From assembly GCA_026120035.1 (NCBI GenBank), contig JALRME010000022.1, positions 558,001 through 622,000 of the forward strand: DNA of 64,000 nt, written 5' to 3'. Made by a program: the position numbers and the translations under genes. The DNA is from Coleophoma eucalyptorum (lineage: Eukaryota; Ascomycota; Leotiomycetes; Helotiales; Dermateaceae). Shown piece after piece: positions 11,323 through 22,605 of the stretch; position 1 is the first letter of the stretch; the number at the start of each line of letters is the position of its first letter. The notes beneath the pieces are model-generated. The model saw nothing but the letters and a program-made list of their open reading frames with translations, had not been told where the DNA came from and did not search any database.

Positions 11323-12495
11323 TCAAAAACTTGTTGCCATCTCCATATCATCTACTACTTTGTCTCTATGCTTACACGTTTGGGTCACATAAAGAGCTGT
11401 AACAACCATCAATGCCCCCAAGCAAGATGTAATATCCGGTACAGTATGCCATACCAGCGCATCTGTAATTAGGGCAAGAACTACCTGTAAGTAGATCATA
11501 TGCACAGCATAGCTATTAACTTCATCGGATAGCCCCGCCGTCAAAAGATATTCCTAAAACCCCTCAAATCAGTGTCAATTCCAATGTAACGAATGTTGCA
11601 TTACCATCAAAGCCCCAGAAATTCCAATTAAACTTAGAATAAACCACTGCAATAAGTCTAGTGTAAAATTGAAGTTGACTTCAGGAACAATAGCAAAGCA
11701 GATGCTACTTATGAGCAGTATACCAGTGGCAAAGCAATTGGTTATCACAAGAGGATGCGATCGTGTCCCAATCTTGGAAATTGCAGAGTAAGAACACTCT
11801 GAAGTCAGTGAAAGTCAAAATAAGAATCAAGATAAACTGCTTACAATTCCCCCTAATGCTCCCATCATCGCGAAAGCAAATCCTAACTGCGTCTGCGAAG
11901 TTGACGCATTCTGGTGAATATATTCAACATCATCGTCGAACAGATCAACGACAAAATGTGGTTTTGCGATAAATCCAATTCCAATGAAACAGATCACTAT
12001 AGAAGCAATTTGTATGGAGTTTAATCTCTTCGATGTGATGAAGCCAGCTCCTAAGGGTGCCAGAAGGTTTAAAGTAGTTGCATCTGCTAGAGGAAGGTAT
12101 TCTAAGGAATCTTACATAGAGCAGAGTTAATCGAGGATTCAAACGGAAAATACTCTGTATCCTACTATCATTGAGATTGTAGAGCACTTACAGTAAAACC
12201 CAGCTGAGCCACAAATCCCTCCCAAGGCTCTTAGTATGAGCAGACCTCTAACTTCTTTCTTGCCTAGAGGTAGCTCATCCGGACAGCGGCTTGTGAGAAA
12301 AATGCTGTTGATGCTCAGGGTAATGAACATACGGACTAGGAGAATCTGTTGAGGGTCTACTGAGGAGGTTGTCTCTAAGAATTTCGCCAACCCGTGAACT
12401 ATTATGGCAACGACTTGGGAAGCAAGTACTAGCAATGGTCCTTTGCTTATCATCTTAGGAGTGCAAAATTCGGAAGTCGTCCTGTATTCATTCAT
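11323..12495 (-). CDS. DMT-superfamily (EamA) transporter, second paralogue
   Basis: Multi-exon polytopic membrane protein. Exon 1 from ATG 12495 gives GPLLVLASQVVAIIVHG, ILLVRMFITL and LILRALGGICGSAGFYC. Exon 2 holds DSLEYLPLADATTLNLLAPLG and a second hydrophobic block (IASIVICFIGIGFIAKPH). Exon 3 starts CSYSAISKIGTRSHPL. The last exon carries MIYLQVVLALITDALVWH and ends in a charged cytosolic tail. An in-frame ATG at 12504 is an alternative start. It is clearly paralogous to the partial gene at 1-1027, with the same exon breaks, which suggests duplication inside the locus. Likely a small-molecule exporter, substrate unknown. The promoter has only a weak GGTGCCTCTGCACC-type sequence near 12839. 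Confidence 0.85.
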
Positions 12496-13239
12496 GGTAT
12501 ACATAATGTATGGAACATCAAAGGTTTAGGTTTTAAGATACACCAATAGCTTGACCTCAGGCCGTGGATTCCGATCTCTGCATTTAGGATTCGTGTGGCC
12601 GAGGCTGGCATCTAGTTTCTGCAGCGTTGCCTTAAGCGAGCCGACAATAAGGCAAGATTTCTTTTATGGGGCACTTGCTACTTCAAATAATAGCAGCATC
12701 GATTCCTTTCCTACATACGACTACATTCTTCAGATTGCTAAGATTTTATCAATCTATGTTCGAATTCAAGATATTATCGCTTTGTAAATCCTCTCCAAAG
12801 AGAGATAACTGAATTATTTCAATTTCTCGAGCGCCGAAGGTGCCTCTGCACCCCCCCACTCATCTGTTCCGACCCGATCTGGATTTTAAGATAATATGAA
12901 TTCAAAATAAGAAAGCTAAATACTGTATTTACTTAGAGAGAATATCGTGGCTAATCATACCTTAATTGCCGTACTGGCTTGAAAAGCAACTTTAACCCGT
13001 ACGAACATTTTGTTTCTTCCCCTGATTGCGAACAACCATCGTCGTCATGGCTTTGTATTTTATAATGACGGTTCAAAAGCCATATCTTTCTGGCAAAACC
13101 TATTGTGTGGACGAAGTTGAACTATTTGGCAAAATAATTTGAAACTCATTCCGACTACAACTAAACATGTGCCCTACTGGTAATACCCTCAAATTTCTCC
13201 ACTACAGCAGCTCGTGTCTCTCAAAATATTGAAAAACTT
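12496..13239. other. Intergenic region, no gene seen
   Basis: Upstream region of the transporter ending at 12495 and 3' side of the UstYa-like gene at 13240. It is AT-rich, with a C-rich run at 12850-12857. A 78-codon plus-strand frame at 12551-12787 has no recognisable features. Confidence 0.4.
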
Positions 13240-14024
13240 TTAACCTTCCCAACATATCTGGTTCTGCGGCTTCACATGGATTGGTGTTCCCGTCTTGAAC
13301 TGGCCATCTAGGGTGAAGTTTGGAGAGGTGTGCTCAGTTAAAATCCTCAGACAATGCTCTATATGTGACTGGCTTCTTGTGATAGAGTCCAAGATAGGAC
13401 GTCTCGATTTTGTAGCGCGAAGTTGCTTCTCCCAGAGGTAACTACAATTGCACAGGTCGAGGTTAGCATGGGTATAATATAATTGTCCAGAGCTCATATC
13501 TTGAGCGTGAGTGTACTATGGCCATAGATCAATTTGCACGGGAGGTTTGCTTACAGGCAATGCTGCGTATGGTATGTTGCGTGGGTGAAGATGATATTAA
13601 ATTCCCCCTTCTGAACCTCCTCTTCTGAAAGCTGACCTGTACCCTTGCTGTGACTCCAAAATGTGAAATTGTTGGCTGCGAGGTATCGGTCCGAGAGTTC
13701 TTTATCATAACACAACTTAGGCAGCCAGGAAGACATCATGATATCAAAAACGCAATCGTTGGCTTTTGCCTCAGCAACTGACCAACCGCATTCCCCTCGG
13801 AACGTCAAGGCATACGGTGAAGTCTCCTTATAATGGTTGTACCAAAAGAGTCCTGAGGTCGGTCCCAATATTCCGATGGTCAACAATACTATGTATATGT
13901 ATGATGACCATTTCCATCTCTTTTGGGCTTGATGTTCGTACTCGCGAGATAGAAACAGCGTAGAACTGCTACTTTCTGAATCATTGCCCATTAGAGGTGT
14001 TTTAAATTCCTCGTGGGAATCCAT
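13240..14024 (-). CDS. UstYa-related protein, divergent branch, copy 4
   Basis: Two-exon type II membrane protein of about 220 residues. Exon 1 has a serine-rich N-terminus, one transmembrane helix (SYIYIVLLTIGILGPTSGLFW) and then GECGWSVAEAKANDCVFDIM and SSWLPKLCYD. The first motif YHTQHC spans the splice site. An intron of about 110 nt joins it to LYLWEKQLRA, and the second motif HIEHCLRIL follows. Double HxxHC plus an N-terminal helix places it with UstYa/DUF3328 proteins. The GxCGxSxxEAxxxxCxFD block defines a distinct branch, shared with copy 6 (15656-16360) and lacking the FYGG block of canonical members. It is divergently transcribed from copy 5 across a 370-bp promoter rich in the shared half site. 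Catalytic role unknown. Confidence 0.75.
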
Positions 14025-14167
14025 TTGTGCTGACTGGTGAAATGAAGGAAGTGATGGTGTACTGGCTCAAAGTTTGAAATGAACGACGGCTAGATTTTAG
14101 TATACTAGGACCGATCCTCCACGAATTTTGAAATCGAAGTTATATCTTTGAGATTAAAGCTTAGCCG

Positions 14168-14297
14168 TTGCCCCCTTAAAGGTGCCACCCGAAACGCCCC
14201 GCGTGAAAAAGTTAATGCTGAATGAGATTCGCTCCAATTGTGCCCCCCACCTCAAACCACAGTAAGCGTTGCCCCTCAAAATGTTTAACGGGGCATC
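14168..14297. promoter_or_regulatory. Cluster of shared half sites in a divergent promoter
   Basis: Several copies of the half site lie between divergent UstYa copies 4 and 5: GTTGCCCCCTTAAAGG (14168), TGTGCCCCCC (14240), CGTTGCCCCTCAAAATG (14267) and, on the other strand, GATGCCCCGT (about 14297-14288). This is the densest group of the motif in the window, consistent with joint control of both genes. Confidence 0.55.
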
Positions 14298-14397
14298 AAC
14301 ATGAATTTCAGACTATATCCATGCGGCCTTTAGAATAGAGGTAATTTTTGAATGACTTTTATTCTTCATCATCACCATCCAACAACATCATACAGCC

Positions 14398-15183
14398 ATG
14401 ATGAAAGCTTGGCGCACCGCAAGTTATGAACCATTGCGTCGAAGTGAAGATGGATCTGTAAATTCTACTACCGTTGTTCGGCCTCCTACAACATTATTCT
14501 CATATATCGGATGGATCTTCGCTGGGGTGTTTGCATTCACAACTGGATTCCAGGCCTTTTTGCATGAAAGGCCTTATAACAGTCATGCTCTTACTCCCGG
14601 AACATTCGGCACTGGTTTTGCCACGGAGTTTGATATATTCAAGCCTTACGTTCGACAAGAGCCAAAAATGTTCTACGGAGGACCCCGATGGTATGACAAC
14701 GGCACTGGTTATATTATCCATAATCCTTCAGAACCAAGATACGTGGGACCGCCCACCGACGAGTTAGACGAAGCGTGGCATGAGCTTCTAAAAGGACGGT
14801 ACATGAATGTCACAGAAGAGGAGGCTGAAATGGCATTTGGGAAACCCCACGGACTATACAACCACCCAGGTCTTGGCTACTTAGTGGGGCTTGACGCTTA
14901 TCATGCTCTGCATTGCATCGATGAACTCAGGAAAGCTCTTGACCGCGATCACTATTACAACAAAAAGACAAAACACGCATTTCCCGAAAGGGCTCACCGC
15001 GACCATTGCTTGGATCACCTTAGACAGCAATTGATGTGCCATGCTGATCTCACACCAATACCAGTCATATGGTATGAAGGACATGGAAGAAGCTTCGTTC
15101 AGTCAGATGTTGTACATACTTGTCGGAACTGGGATCTGATCCAGGAATTCAAAAACTTTAGGCATGACTCGCTGTCGCCCTGA
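14398..15183 (+). CDS. UstYa/DUF3328 family oxidase, copy 5 (intronless)
   Basis: A single 261-residue open frame, the clearest UstYa member here. One transmembrane helix (about residues 35-55) is followed by GTGFATEFD, the KMFYGGPRWYDNG block and GPPTDELDEAWHELLKGRY. The first motif HALHCIDELRKAL and the second HRDHCLDHLRQQLMCHADLTP are both intact, and the tail is HTCRNWDLIQEFKNF. Lack of introns, where other canonical copies have four or five, suggests intron loss, possibly through a cDNA. The tail resembles copy 2 more than copies 1 and 7. Shared half sites lie in the divergent promoter with copy 4. Expected to act in the ER/Golgi lumen on a secreted substrate, by analogy with the family. 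Confidence 0.92.
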   Translation: MMKAWRTASYEPLRRSEDGSVNSTTVVRPPTTLFSYIGWIFAGVFAFTTGFQAFLHERPYNSHALTPGTFGTGFATEFDIFKPYVRQEPKMFYGGPRWYDNGTGYIIHNPSEPRYVGPPTDELDEAWHELLKGRYMNVTEEEAEMAFGKPHGLYNHPGLGYLVGLDAYHALHCIDELRKALDRDHYYNKKTKHAFPERAHRDHCLDHLRQQLMCHADLTPIPVIWYEGHGRSFVQSDVVHTCRNWDLIQEFKNFRHDSLSP

Positions 15184-15655
15184 GAGATTATCGCAATTCC
15201 AGAGCACAGTAAACAGGAATAAAGAGAGAAGAAAACAGAGAGGAGCAATATTTGGAAGCGTCATCTCTAATAGATGGTCTGGATCGCGCAATTCGATAGG
15301 TCTGACTGGAACAGGACTCTAAAATTCCAGTAGATTGAATCCTACTTCTTCCACACCTTTAGTAGCAGTTTACGTTATTTAACATTTATTTTCGCCCATA
15401 TATTGGCATTGTAAGAGTTAGAACACAAGTAAGATATCTGAGCTGGCGGGTGACTATGTAACGTAACTAAAGGTCTGAGAATCTACAATGGGATATTTGG
15501 TAAGGTCGTCGGTAAACTTCTGTTCTGTCGGCATGGTGTATTTCATATCTCTTTCTACACGAATCTCCATATCGACAACCCGGGAACATGTTTGCAATGC
15601 TTCTAAAAACTCTCCTCCTGCTTCTGACCCTCAAAATTCCAAACAACTGGTGCTC

Positions 15656-16360
15656 TCAATGTATTTCCATCTCTCCGATGATACATTGAAGCTTGAACGC
15701 TGATCTTTTGATTTTCGTTCCAGTAGCCAGTGGGAGCTGAGTGATATTTGGGTTTCCAACACGGTTCCAACAGTGCTCAACATGCTCCTTAGAACGTGAT
15801 ACACTGTCCAGAACGAGGGGAAACTTCTTGTTCGCACGTACCTGCTTGGCCCAGATATAGGCACAATGTTGATAGTGGAAAGTGCCATGGCTATAGATAA
15901 CCTCGTAGTTGCCAAGACGAGCCTCAGCTTCCGTCAGGATATTGATTCCTTCTCGTTCTCTATAGAAAGTAAAATTGTTGACTCTTAAAAACTCGTCTGA
16001 CAATTCTTTGTCGTAGCAAGGAGGATGCACCCATCCCGACATCATCAGGTCGAAAACACACCCATTGTCTCGGGCTTCCTGTACTGTATGTCCGCATTGT
16101 CCCATGTTTATTGTTTGGCCTGAAGATACACCAGAAAAAATGACTGTACTGATGATCGAGCCAATCCCAAAAACGGCGAACAACAAGGCGAGTCCAACAC
16201 CGATAGCTCTATACTGCCATATTCGCACAGAACGAAGGTGCAAATTTTCGTTGAACTTTTCATCGAGGCATGGAGCTGACAAAGGTGTGCTATCGCTAAT
16301 GTAATCTTCGGAGTGCGTTACTGAGGTGTCCTCAGATTCTCTGTGTTCTAAGGGGTCCAT
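15656..16360 (-). CDS. UstYa-related protein, divergent branch, copy 6
   Basis: A 234-residue single-exon type II membrane protein. An acidic N-terminus precedes one helix (GVGLALLFAVFGIGSIIST), then MGQCGHTVQEARDNGCVFDLM, SGWVHPPCYDKELSDEFL and two HxxHC motifs (FHYQHC and HVEHC). It is the sister of copy 4: the same GxCG...CxFD block, the same YIW/YLW-x-KQ-R segment after the first motif and the same ILDS/VLDS-x-SRS spacing. Copy 4 has an intron right at the first motif while this copy is uninterrupted. It stands tail to tail with copy 5. Function inferred only by family; members of this branch lack an assigned reaction that I know of. Confidence 0.75.
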   Translation of the reverse strand: MDPLEHRESEDTSVTHSEDYISDSTPLSAPCLDEKFNENLHLRSVRIWQYRAIGVGLALLFAVFGIGSIISTVIFSGVSSGQTINMGQCGHTVQEARDNGCVFDLMMSGWVHPPCYDKELSDEFLRVNNFTFYREREGINILTEAEARLGNYEVIYSHGTFHYQHCAYIWAKQVRANKKFPLVLDSVSRSKEHVEHCWNRVGNPNITQLPLATGTKIKRSAFKLQCIIGEMEIH

Positions 16361-16763
16361 CTAATGTTGCCATGTCAGCAGAAACCTCAGACAATGTTAT
16401 TACGAAACTGCCAACTTACTTCGCATTTTCCCAGCGATGGGGCTGGTCTGGTCTTGTTTAATATATATCAACTATTATACACAGCTTGAATGTGAAAGTT
16501 GCGAAGATATCGAGTTCCCTCTGCTTAGATCGCTACCTACTTAGAAAGAGGTAAGCACCCGCGAGCGGTGTACAAAAATGGGCGAAATACTGGATCTTCC
16601 AGAATTGTAATTCTAGGGCTGAAATTCTGAGAAACATGCTGTAGAACCGGAGGCAGGCGATGCACTGAATTGGAGTACCCTAACCACTCTATTGTATGAT
16701 TAGCCTTTGCTATGGTGGGTATGCAATAAACCCAGTTTTCCTATAGGAGTGTTTTAGGGAGAA

Positions 16764-16828
16764 AGTGCCCCCTAAAAGCTGAGACGTGCTTCTTACTAGC
16801 TCAACATCCACTCGAAATATTGCCCCGG
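16764..16828 (+). promoter_or_regulatory. Shared half sites upstream of UstYa copy 6
   Basis: AGTGCCCCCTAAAAGC at 16764-16779 is the best-looking extended half site; ATTGCCCCGG follows at 16819. The first is preceded by AGGGAGAA, a degenerate inverted arm. They lie about 400-460 bp upstream of the start at 16360. No gene is seen in 16361-17236. Confidence 0.5.
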
Positions 16829-17236
16829 TGCGATATTCTAATCGTTTGATTAGCCAATAAGCGATATATTTTAATGGTTCGTGCAGCCCCTGTATACTGC
16901 ATTTCTGTTGGCATTATACGCACCACTGTTGCTCCATACACAGTATGGGCTTATCAAACCTTCATCGTTATCCTATCTGTGCCATTGTTAGAATATATGA
17001 TGGATGGGTATGGCGATATTAAATAACCGTACTCACTCATGAGGGAAATGGTAGTTGTCTGCATATCTTAACTCTCACGTCTAGCTCATGTCTCTCGTTA
17101 TGGTCAGATACAATCTATGGGATCTCCGGCATGGCTTTTGGTGATTCTCAGTCCACTCTTCGCATGGGGAAGAGAATTGGAGTCTTTGAAGCATTGCTTC
17201 ACTGGTCAAATATTCATAATTTTGGTAAACTAATAC

Positions 17237-18364
17237 TTATGTTCTCGTAGACATCCATTTCTGCATACCATCAAAGTCCCTGCACACATGCCATTGATCC
17301 GTATCTGCATGGACAACCTTAGCTTCAGGCCGCCACTTTTTGGGCGTCCAAGTCAGATCAAAGTTACAGATCAAATGCTGGCGGATATTTTCTAAACAAT
17401 GATCTAGTGTAGATCCATTCAATCAACTTAAGAACGGGCTCAATGAACCAGCGGATAGAATTTACCAAGATGCATTCTGTGACTGAGCCTGTAAGGTCTT
17501 TCCGGGCCATCTTGAATATCTGTGTAATAATCTCGCGCCAATGACATCCGGATCGTGTTCTGTAAATGTTGTTAGTATTGTTCCAAAGACATGAGATGTG
17601 TTGCCCTTGTATGCATACCAGGCAGTGCAAGGCATGAGTTGAACTCGGCCTAATAATTGAAAGAATTAGCCGTGCCGTGCCTGACATCAAATTCCTCCTA
17701 TACAGCCACTCACTGAATCCAATATTTTCCATCAACCAAATCCCCATCCAGCATTTCTAATCCCGAATCCGATATTTCTTCGGGTGTCAAGCCCATAAAG
17801 CCATACTTGCCATCTAGAAATTTAGTTGTGTAAACCGAGCATCGCATCAATATGCTTCTTACCAGTCAACATCTCATTTAGCCAAGCTTCATCAACTTCC
17901 GGGCTGGGCGGCGCGAAGAAATTAGTCGCATTAGTGTTGTAACTGAGTGAATAGTGTCCTTTCCCATCAATCTGAACACCGCCGTAAAATCTTGTCTTCT
18001 TAAGTTTTATTGCAGCACGTGCGGGTTCTGCATCATCATTAACAACACTTGATTTGGATGAGAGGGTAGCAGGGTAGAACAAGCTGAGGAGGAAAAGTAA
18101 CAAACCGATATCAGTAATAAACCCATTCTCATAACTTCCAAGACCTCCGCTGCTAGCCACTGATTCCTTTCGCAAAACCAAAGTCACTAAGGCTACAAGT
18201 AGAACGCCACAGAGACTCCATGGCAAAACTACTCCCTCATAGAAAAATCTCGGCGTTTTATAATGTTGGGATTCATCTGAAGTTTTGATCCCCGACGAAA
18301 GATCTCCTGAAAGTGATTGATAGTCATGAATCTTCCTCTTACTCATCAAATCGAAAAGCCGCAT
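17237..18364 (-). CDS. UstYa/DUF3328 family oxidase, copy 7
   Basis: Six-exon gene with start at 18364. It has one transmembrane helix (VVLPWSLCGVLLVALVTLVL) and GSYENGFITDI, then KTRFYGGV and the PPSPEVDEAWLNEMLTG block, and GFMGLTPEEISDSG. The first motif THALHCL lies at the end of exon 4. After a short exon with IRMSLARDYYTD, the second motif HLDHCLENIRQHLICNFDLTW forms across the last splice junction. The tail is HADTDQWHVCRDFDGMQKW. It is closest to copy 1 in exon layout, block order and tail. A decayed copy of its last exon lies at 9418-9560. The shared palindrome is about 130 bp upstream. Intact by all visible criteria. Confidence 0.83.
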
Positions 18365-18487
18365 TTCGTTTCGTGAAGGCTTAGGATGAGAGACTCACGT
18401 CGTAAAGTGAATTGCACCGCTGATGATTATGATGGTCTTCTCAATACAGGTTTGGGTATGACGAATAACCCTTTGAAGTTCTTTCCG

Positions 18488-18514
18488 GGGGGCATGTGCC
18501 CCATAAAAGATGTC
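18488..18514. promoter_or_regulatory. Shared cluster palindrome upstream of UstYa copy 7
   Basis: GGGGCA-TG-TGCCCC at 18491-18504 is a perfect 6-2-6 inverted repeat, continuing as TGTGCCCCATAAAAGATG. It is the best copy of the motif and lies about 130 bp before the start codon at 18364. Confidence 0.6.
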
Positions 18515-19651
18515 ACATATTACACGCTCCACCCATGTGTCTCCAATACTTGACACCTGACCTGCTACCTCCACATCAATTGCATCGAACACTTATCACA
18601 TTGATAGTTTATCTACGGTGATCTCATCCGAGTTTTCGATCGCTAAATATATAGTCCAAATCTACGGTACTTATCCACAGCGCTACTTCTAGTACTGATG
18701 CTCTGCGAGTATACATCCATGGCACCTTGGGCAGAGCGAGCCAGATATGAAGCGCGGTTTTCTCGGGACATGGGCCGAGTTTCAAGGAATTGCCGTGGTT
18801 TGACGAAGTATAATAGGAACGAAAAAATTTCTTGTCAGGATTCTTAGAAGCGAAGAAGTTGGACCCCGAAACAGTGACTGATAACCATGTCTTTTCGTAC
18901 ACGGTCAGCAATGTCAACGCAAGGGTTTCTTTGATTAGGCTGAAATAGACCTTATACAATAATACAACAATGAATGAATGACACGACCAGTCGAGACGAG
19001 AATTTCGCTTAATCTGCCATGGGCGGGCGCTGTAGTTAGTCCCTCTACTCTCGCAACACAATCCGTCGGCATATCAGCTCTCGGCCCTGTTTCGAATCTT
19101 CTAATTTCCGTCCTACCCGGCCTTATTGCTTCTTACGAGTTAGCAAAGACTCAAAGTGGGCGATCTTGTGCATTGGATAAATTAAGATTTCCCCACGAGA
19201 CAAGCTTAAACCTTCTTCGCCTCCCCCATTAAAGCCACGATTTCGTCAATCATTTTTCTTCTGCAGCTGTCCCCAGGTCCTTCATCTGCATCCTGCTTTC
19301 AATGGCAGCTATAAGCTTTTTAGCCTATCTTGCTGTTCCCTAGTGCCCGCCTGTCATTTATCCGAAGAAGGTTGCTCAGTCTTGTACCGACCTATCATAG
19401 AGGCTCCTCGAGATGAAAATTAAGGACTCGACCTTCAACGCGCTTGTTGTCTAGTAGATTTGATTCCGGAAATTAGGCATTATGACTTCTAACGGATGAG
19501 CGGTCCCCTTGATATATTGTCTCTCTAGCTCAGAAAAGGACGATGTGTACGAAACATAAATACAATGCTTCCATTTTGACCCTTCCGTTCTGTGTGAGTA
19601 CAGCTTCGGACAGGTCTCATCGTCTTTCTTGTCTGCCGTTTAACTTCCACC
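18515..19651. other. Unassigned region between the UstYa locus and the GH5 gene
   Basis: Minus-strand open frame at 18624-19061 (145 codons) has no recognisable motif, no signal peptide and no splice-supported extension, so it is left uncalled. The stretch before 19652 is the GH5 promoter region. This gap is taken as the right border of the UstYa locus. Confidence 0.4.
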
Positions 19652-20747
19652 ATGCATTTCTCTACATTCTTTTTGAGTGCCCTTACTCTTACGGGCGTGC
19701 TCAGCATCCCTTCCCCTGACCCCAAAGCACCCGGAACTAGCCTCTCAGTGATCAAAAAGCGTAAAAATTTCTGGTTCGCTGGCGTCAACGAATCCGGTGG
19801 GGAGTTCGGCACTGGAAGCATTCCCGGCACCCTTGGGACCGACTACATCTGGCCATTGACCAGCAGCGTCGACACTCTCATGGGAAAAGGCTTTAACATT
19901 TTTCGCATCCCTTTTCTGATGGAACGCATGGTCCCAAGCACCCTCTACAGCAGCGTTAATGCCGACTACCTCTCCGGCCTCCAGACCCTGGTAAACCACA
20001 TCACTGCCAACGGTGGGTATGCCGCTATATCGGCTCAGAACTTCGGCCGTTATTATGGAAACATCATTACGGACACCGCCGGGTTCGAAGCCTTTTGGAA
20101 ATCCGTCGCGACCGAGTTCAAGTCCAATGGAAATGTCATTTTCGATACGAACAATGAATACCACGACATGGACAATACGCTCGTGGGCAACCTGAACCAA
20201 GCTGCCATCAACGGTATTCGTGCGGCTGGTGCCACCTCGCAAACCATCTTTGTCGAGGGTAACGCCTACACTAGCGCCTTGCAGTGGGTTAGTGGCGGCA
20301 CTGATACCGCCATGGGTGCCTTGACAGATTCTAGCGATAACATTATTTACGAGATGCACCAGTATTTGGACAGTGATGGAAGTGGAACTAGTGCGACCTG
20401 TGTTAGTTCTACTATTGGTCAGGAAAGAATCGAGGCCGCTACTGCTTGGCTGAAGGCTAACGGTAAACTTGGCATAATCGGAGAGGTAGGTCCTGATTCT
20501 GGATAAGATCCCTTTAGCTTTTATCTTTTCTTCTAACTTTTTGGGGTAGACCGCTGCTGGAAGCAATACCGTCTGCATTGAGGCTCTACAAGGTATGCTA
20601 GAATACATGGTTGAGAACAGCGATGTTTGGAAAGGATGGATGTTGTGGGGTGGCGGTCCGTGGTGGGGAGATTACATCTTCTCAGTTGAGCCGCCTTCTG
20701 GTACTCAATACACTGGCGTTGTCCCCAGTGTTTTGAAGTACATTTAG
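19652..20747 (+). CDS. Secreted GH5 endo-beta-1,4-glucanase
   Basis: Two exons (19652-20485 and 20550-20747), 343 residues. Signal peptide (MHFSTFFLSALTLTGVLS) and a probable KKRK pro-site precede the catalytic barrel. The barrel opens with FWFAGVNESGGEFG and FNIFRIPFLMERM. The acid/base glutamate is in FDTNNEYHDM, the conserved His-Tyr region in EMHQYLDSDGSG, and the nucleophile in IIGETAAG. The last is completed across the splice site (GGAGAG to ACCGCTGCT). The C-terminal WMLWGGGPWWGDYIFS is typical of fungal GH5 cellulases. Without splicing the frame ends early at PDSG. No cellulose-binding module is present. Acts outside the cell on cellulose or mixed glucans. Codon use is richer in GC than the neighbours. 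It carries no shared palindrome and is probably not part of the UstYa locus. Confidence 0.92.
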
Positions 20748-21114
20748 ATGCCCTTGTTTATATGGGTCATCATGGAGAGGGACAAGCTAACGGCTGCACA
20801 GGATGCTAGTAAGTAACCTAAAGCTTGATCGGCTGTTGTGACAGTCATTTAGTTCATGTATATAATTTTGTAACCTTGCAACATCTTTTGGCATGTAAAT
20901 ACTTTATATCGAAATACAAGCTTGACTAAAAAGAGGAATTTTTCTCTTTCAATAATTGAGTACTCAAACAGTAACTTTTCATGACACTTGATCTTCCAAA
21001 TCTATTTTGCAATGTTTCTCTCATCCCATTTCCGATCGAAATTAGTCAAAGATCTCTGGGCTGTAAAAATGGATATTAGTGGTTATGCGCACAAATGCAG
21101 GGAGGGGGGGGTTC

Positions 21115-22146
21115 CTAACCAGTTGGGACACAATCTAACGCCTTGATAGATATTGTTTCGGGTTGAGATAACATGAATGATGCGGAAGCTGCAATGTCCT
21201 CAGCAACCAAGGGCGTATATCCAGAGAAGAAGTCATCCATCGCATCCTGGTCAAACTTGACTCTCTGCAAATGAAAGTTCGTCGATACACATCCGGGTCT
21301 CAGGACCAACACCCTGAGATTTGTTCCGGAGGTTTCCATCCGTAAGCTATTGCTGAATGCCTCAATGCAGGCTTTGTTGGCATGGTAGATGGCTTCTCCT
21401 GGAAAAGGGGGGGTTTCTAGGCCGGTAACCGATGAGATGTTTAGAACCGTGCCTTTATCCTTTGGAACCATGCTGCGTCTCAGCACGGAATAGGTGGTAT
21501 ACATGAGGCCAGAAATATTGGTCCCATTCATCTAGTCGATAAGTTCAATCGGGAGCTCCCAGAATGTTGCCGGCGCTCCTAGAGCGAGACCTGCCTATGG
21601 ATGGAGACTGGGTTAAGACCATGGTTTTAAGTATGGAGAGCCGCAAGAATGCCTACATTGTTGACGAGGATATCAATTGAGCCAAATTCTGCCACTGCCT
21701 TTTCAACTGCGTTGTCGACATCCTTGAAGCTTTGGATGTCTACTGCATAGGTCAAAATTTTGACTGCGGGAGACTGTGCCGTAATAGCATCCTTTATTTT
21801 GATTAATTTGTCCTTTGATTTTGTATAAATGTTAGCAGCCACTCCTTTTTGCTCTCCTTTGCTTTTCCATTTCCTGTTTTTTTCCCGGTTTGTTTTTAAT
21901 TCCTCTTCCCCCCCAAATAATGTGCTAGCGCGCCAGCACCAGACACAGAACATGGTGAAGCAACTTACTTCGCTGCGTGATAGGAGGATTAAATTTGCTC
22001 CATCCGTGGCAAGACGTTTAGCGATTGCTTCCCCAATACCCATGGAAGCCCCCGTCTAGATACGCTGTTCAGTTATTTGGAAAAAAGCGATCGATCGGAT
22101 TGATTGCACTTACCACCAAAGCTGTTTGACCTTTAAGAGCAGGCAT
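21115..22146 (-). pseudogene. Short-chain dehydrogenase/reductase with an in-frame stop
   Basis: Classical SDR of the NADP-binding fold. Exon 1 (ATG 22146) encodes MPALKGQTALV; exon 2 gives TGASMGIGEAIAKRL (dinucleotide site). Exon 3 holds VDIQSF and GSIDILVNN; exon 4 starts AGLALGAPATF and carries ISSVTG and the catalytic YHANK. In exon 4 a TAG stop (complement of 21532-21534) interrupts the frame just before MNGTNISGLMYTTY, where family members read through. No intron fits around it. The rest of the domain is intact, so the lesion looks recent, or it is a sequencing error. A CAG to TAG change would be a simple C-to-T in CpA context, but the ancestral codon is assumed. Would be cytosolic; substrate unknown. 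Confidence 0.7.
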
Positions 22147-22605
22147 TTTCGAATTGCTGTTGAGGGGAAACCGGTGTATAGGCAAATTCACAATTTTGAA
22201 AGTGTTTATTATGTGTATCAGCGAAGTTCAGCGATTAATACTGCAGATGTTACAATTGACACTCGTCGGTTTCCATGCATGATGACGAATAGAGTGGTAC
22301 AGATATCTCGGCCAATTGTTTTTACTGGGCCGTCCTCGGAGCGCCAATACCACTAGCAGTTCGGGATGCCTCATCCAGTTGGTAGATTCCGCTAATTTAG
22401 ATCGTATTGAGTGATGGTCGTTGAATATATGGGACTGTGGGCCTTTGTGACATGGGTATTTGCCTTTTGTGACTCACATATCTATGTGATTTATAATATT
22501 GGACAACTAGTTATACTCTTCACATTAATAGGGAACAATTTTGAACCGTATTGTAGAGTCATTATCAGTAAAGTATAAAAAGAGAGGCAAACCGACTCCG
22601 TTGAG

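Noticed and set aside
18624..19061. A 145-codon minus-strand frame as a further locus gene
   Set aside because: No HxxHC motif, transmembrane helix, signal peptide or splice-supported extension.
19745..20608. Long minus-strand frame opposite the GH5 gene
   Set aside because: It is an antisense shadow: the plus strand encodes a complete GH5 enzyme with catalytic residues and signal peptide.
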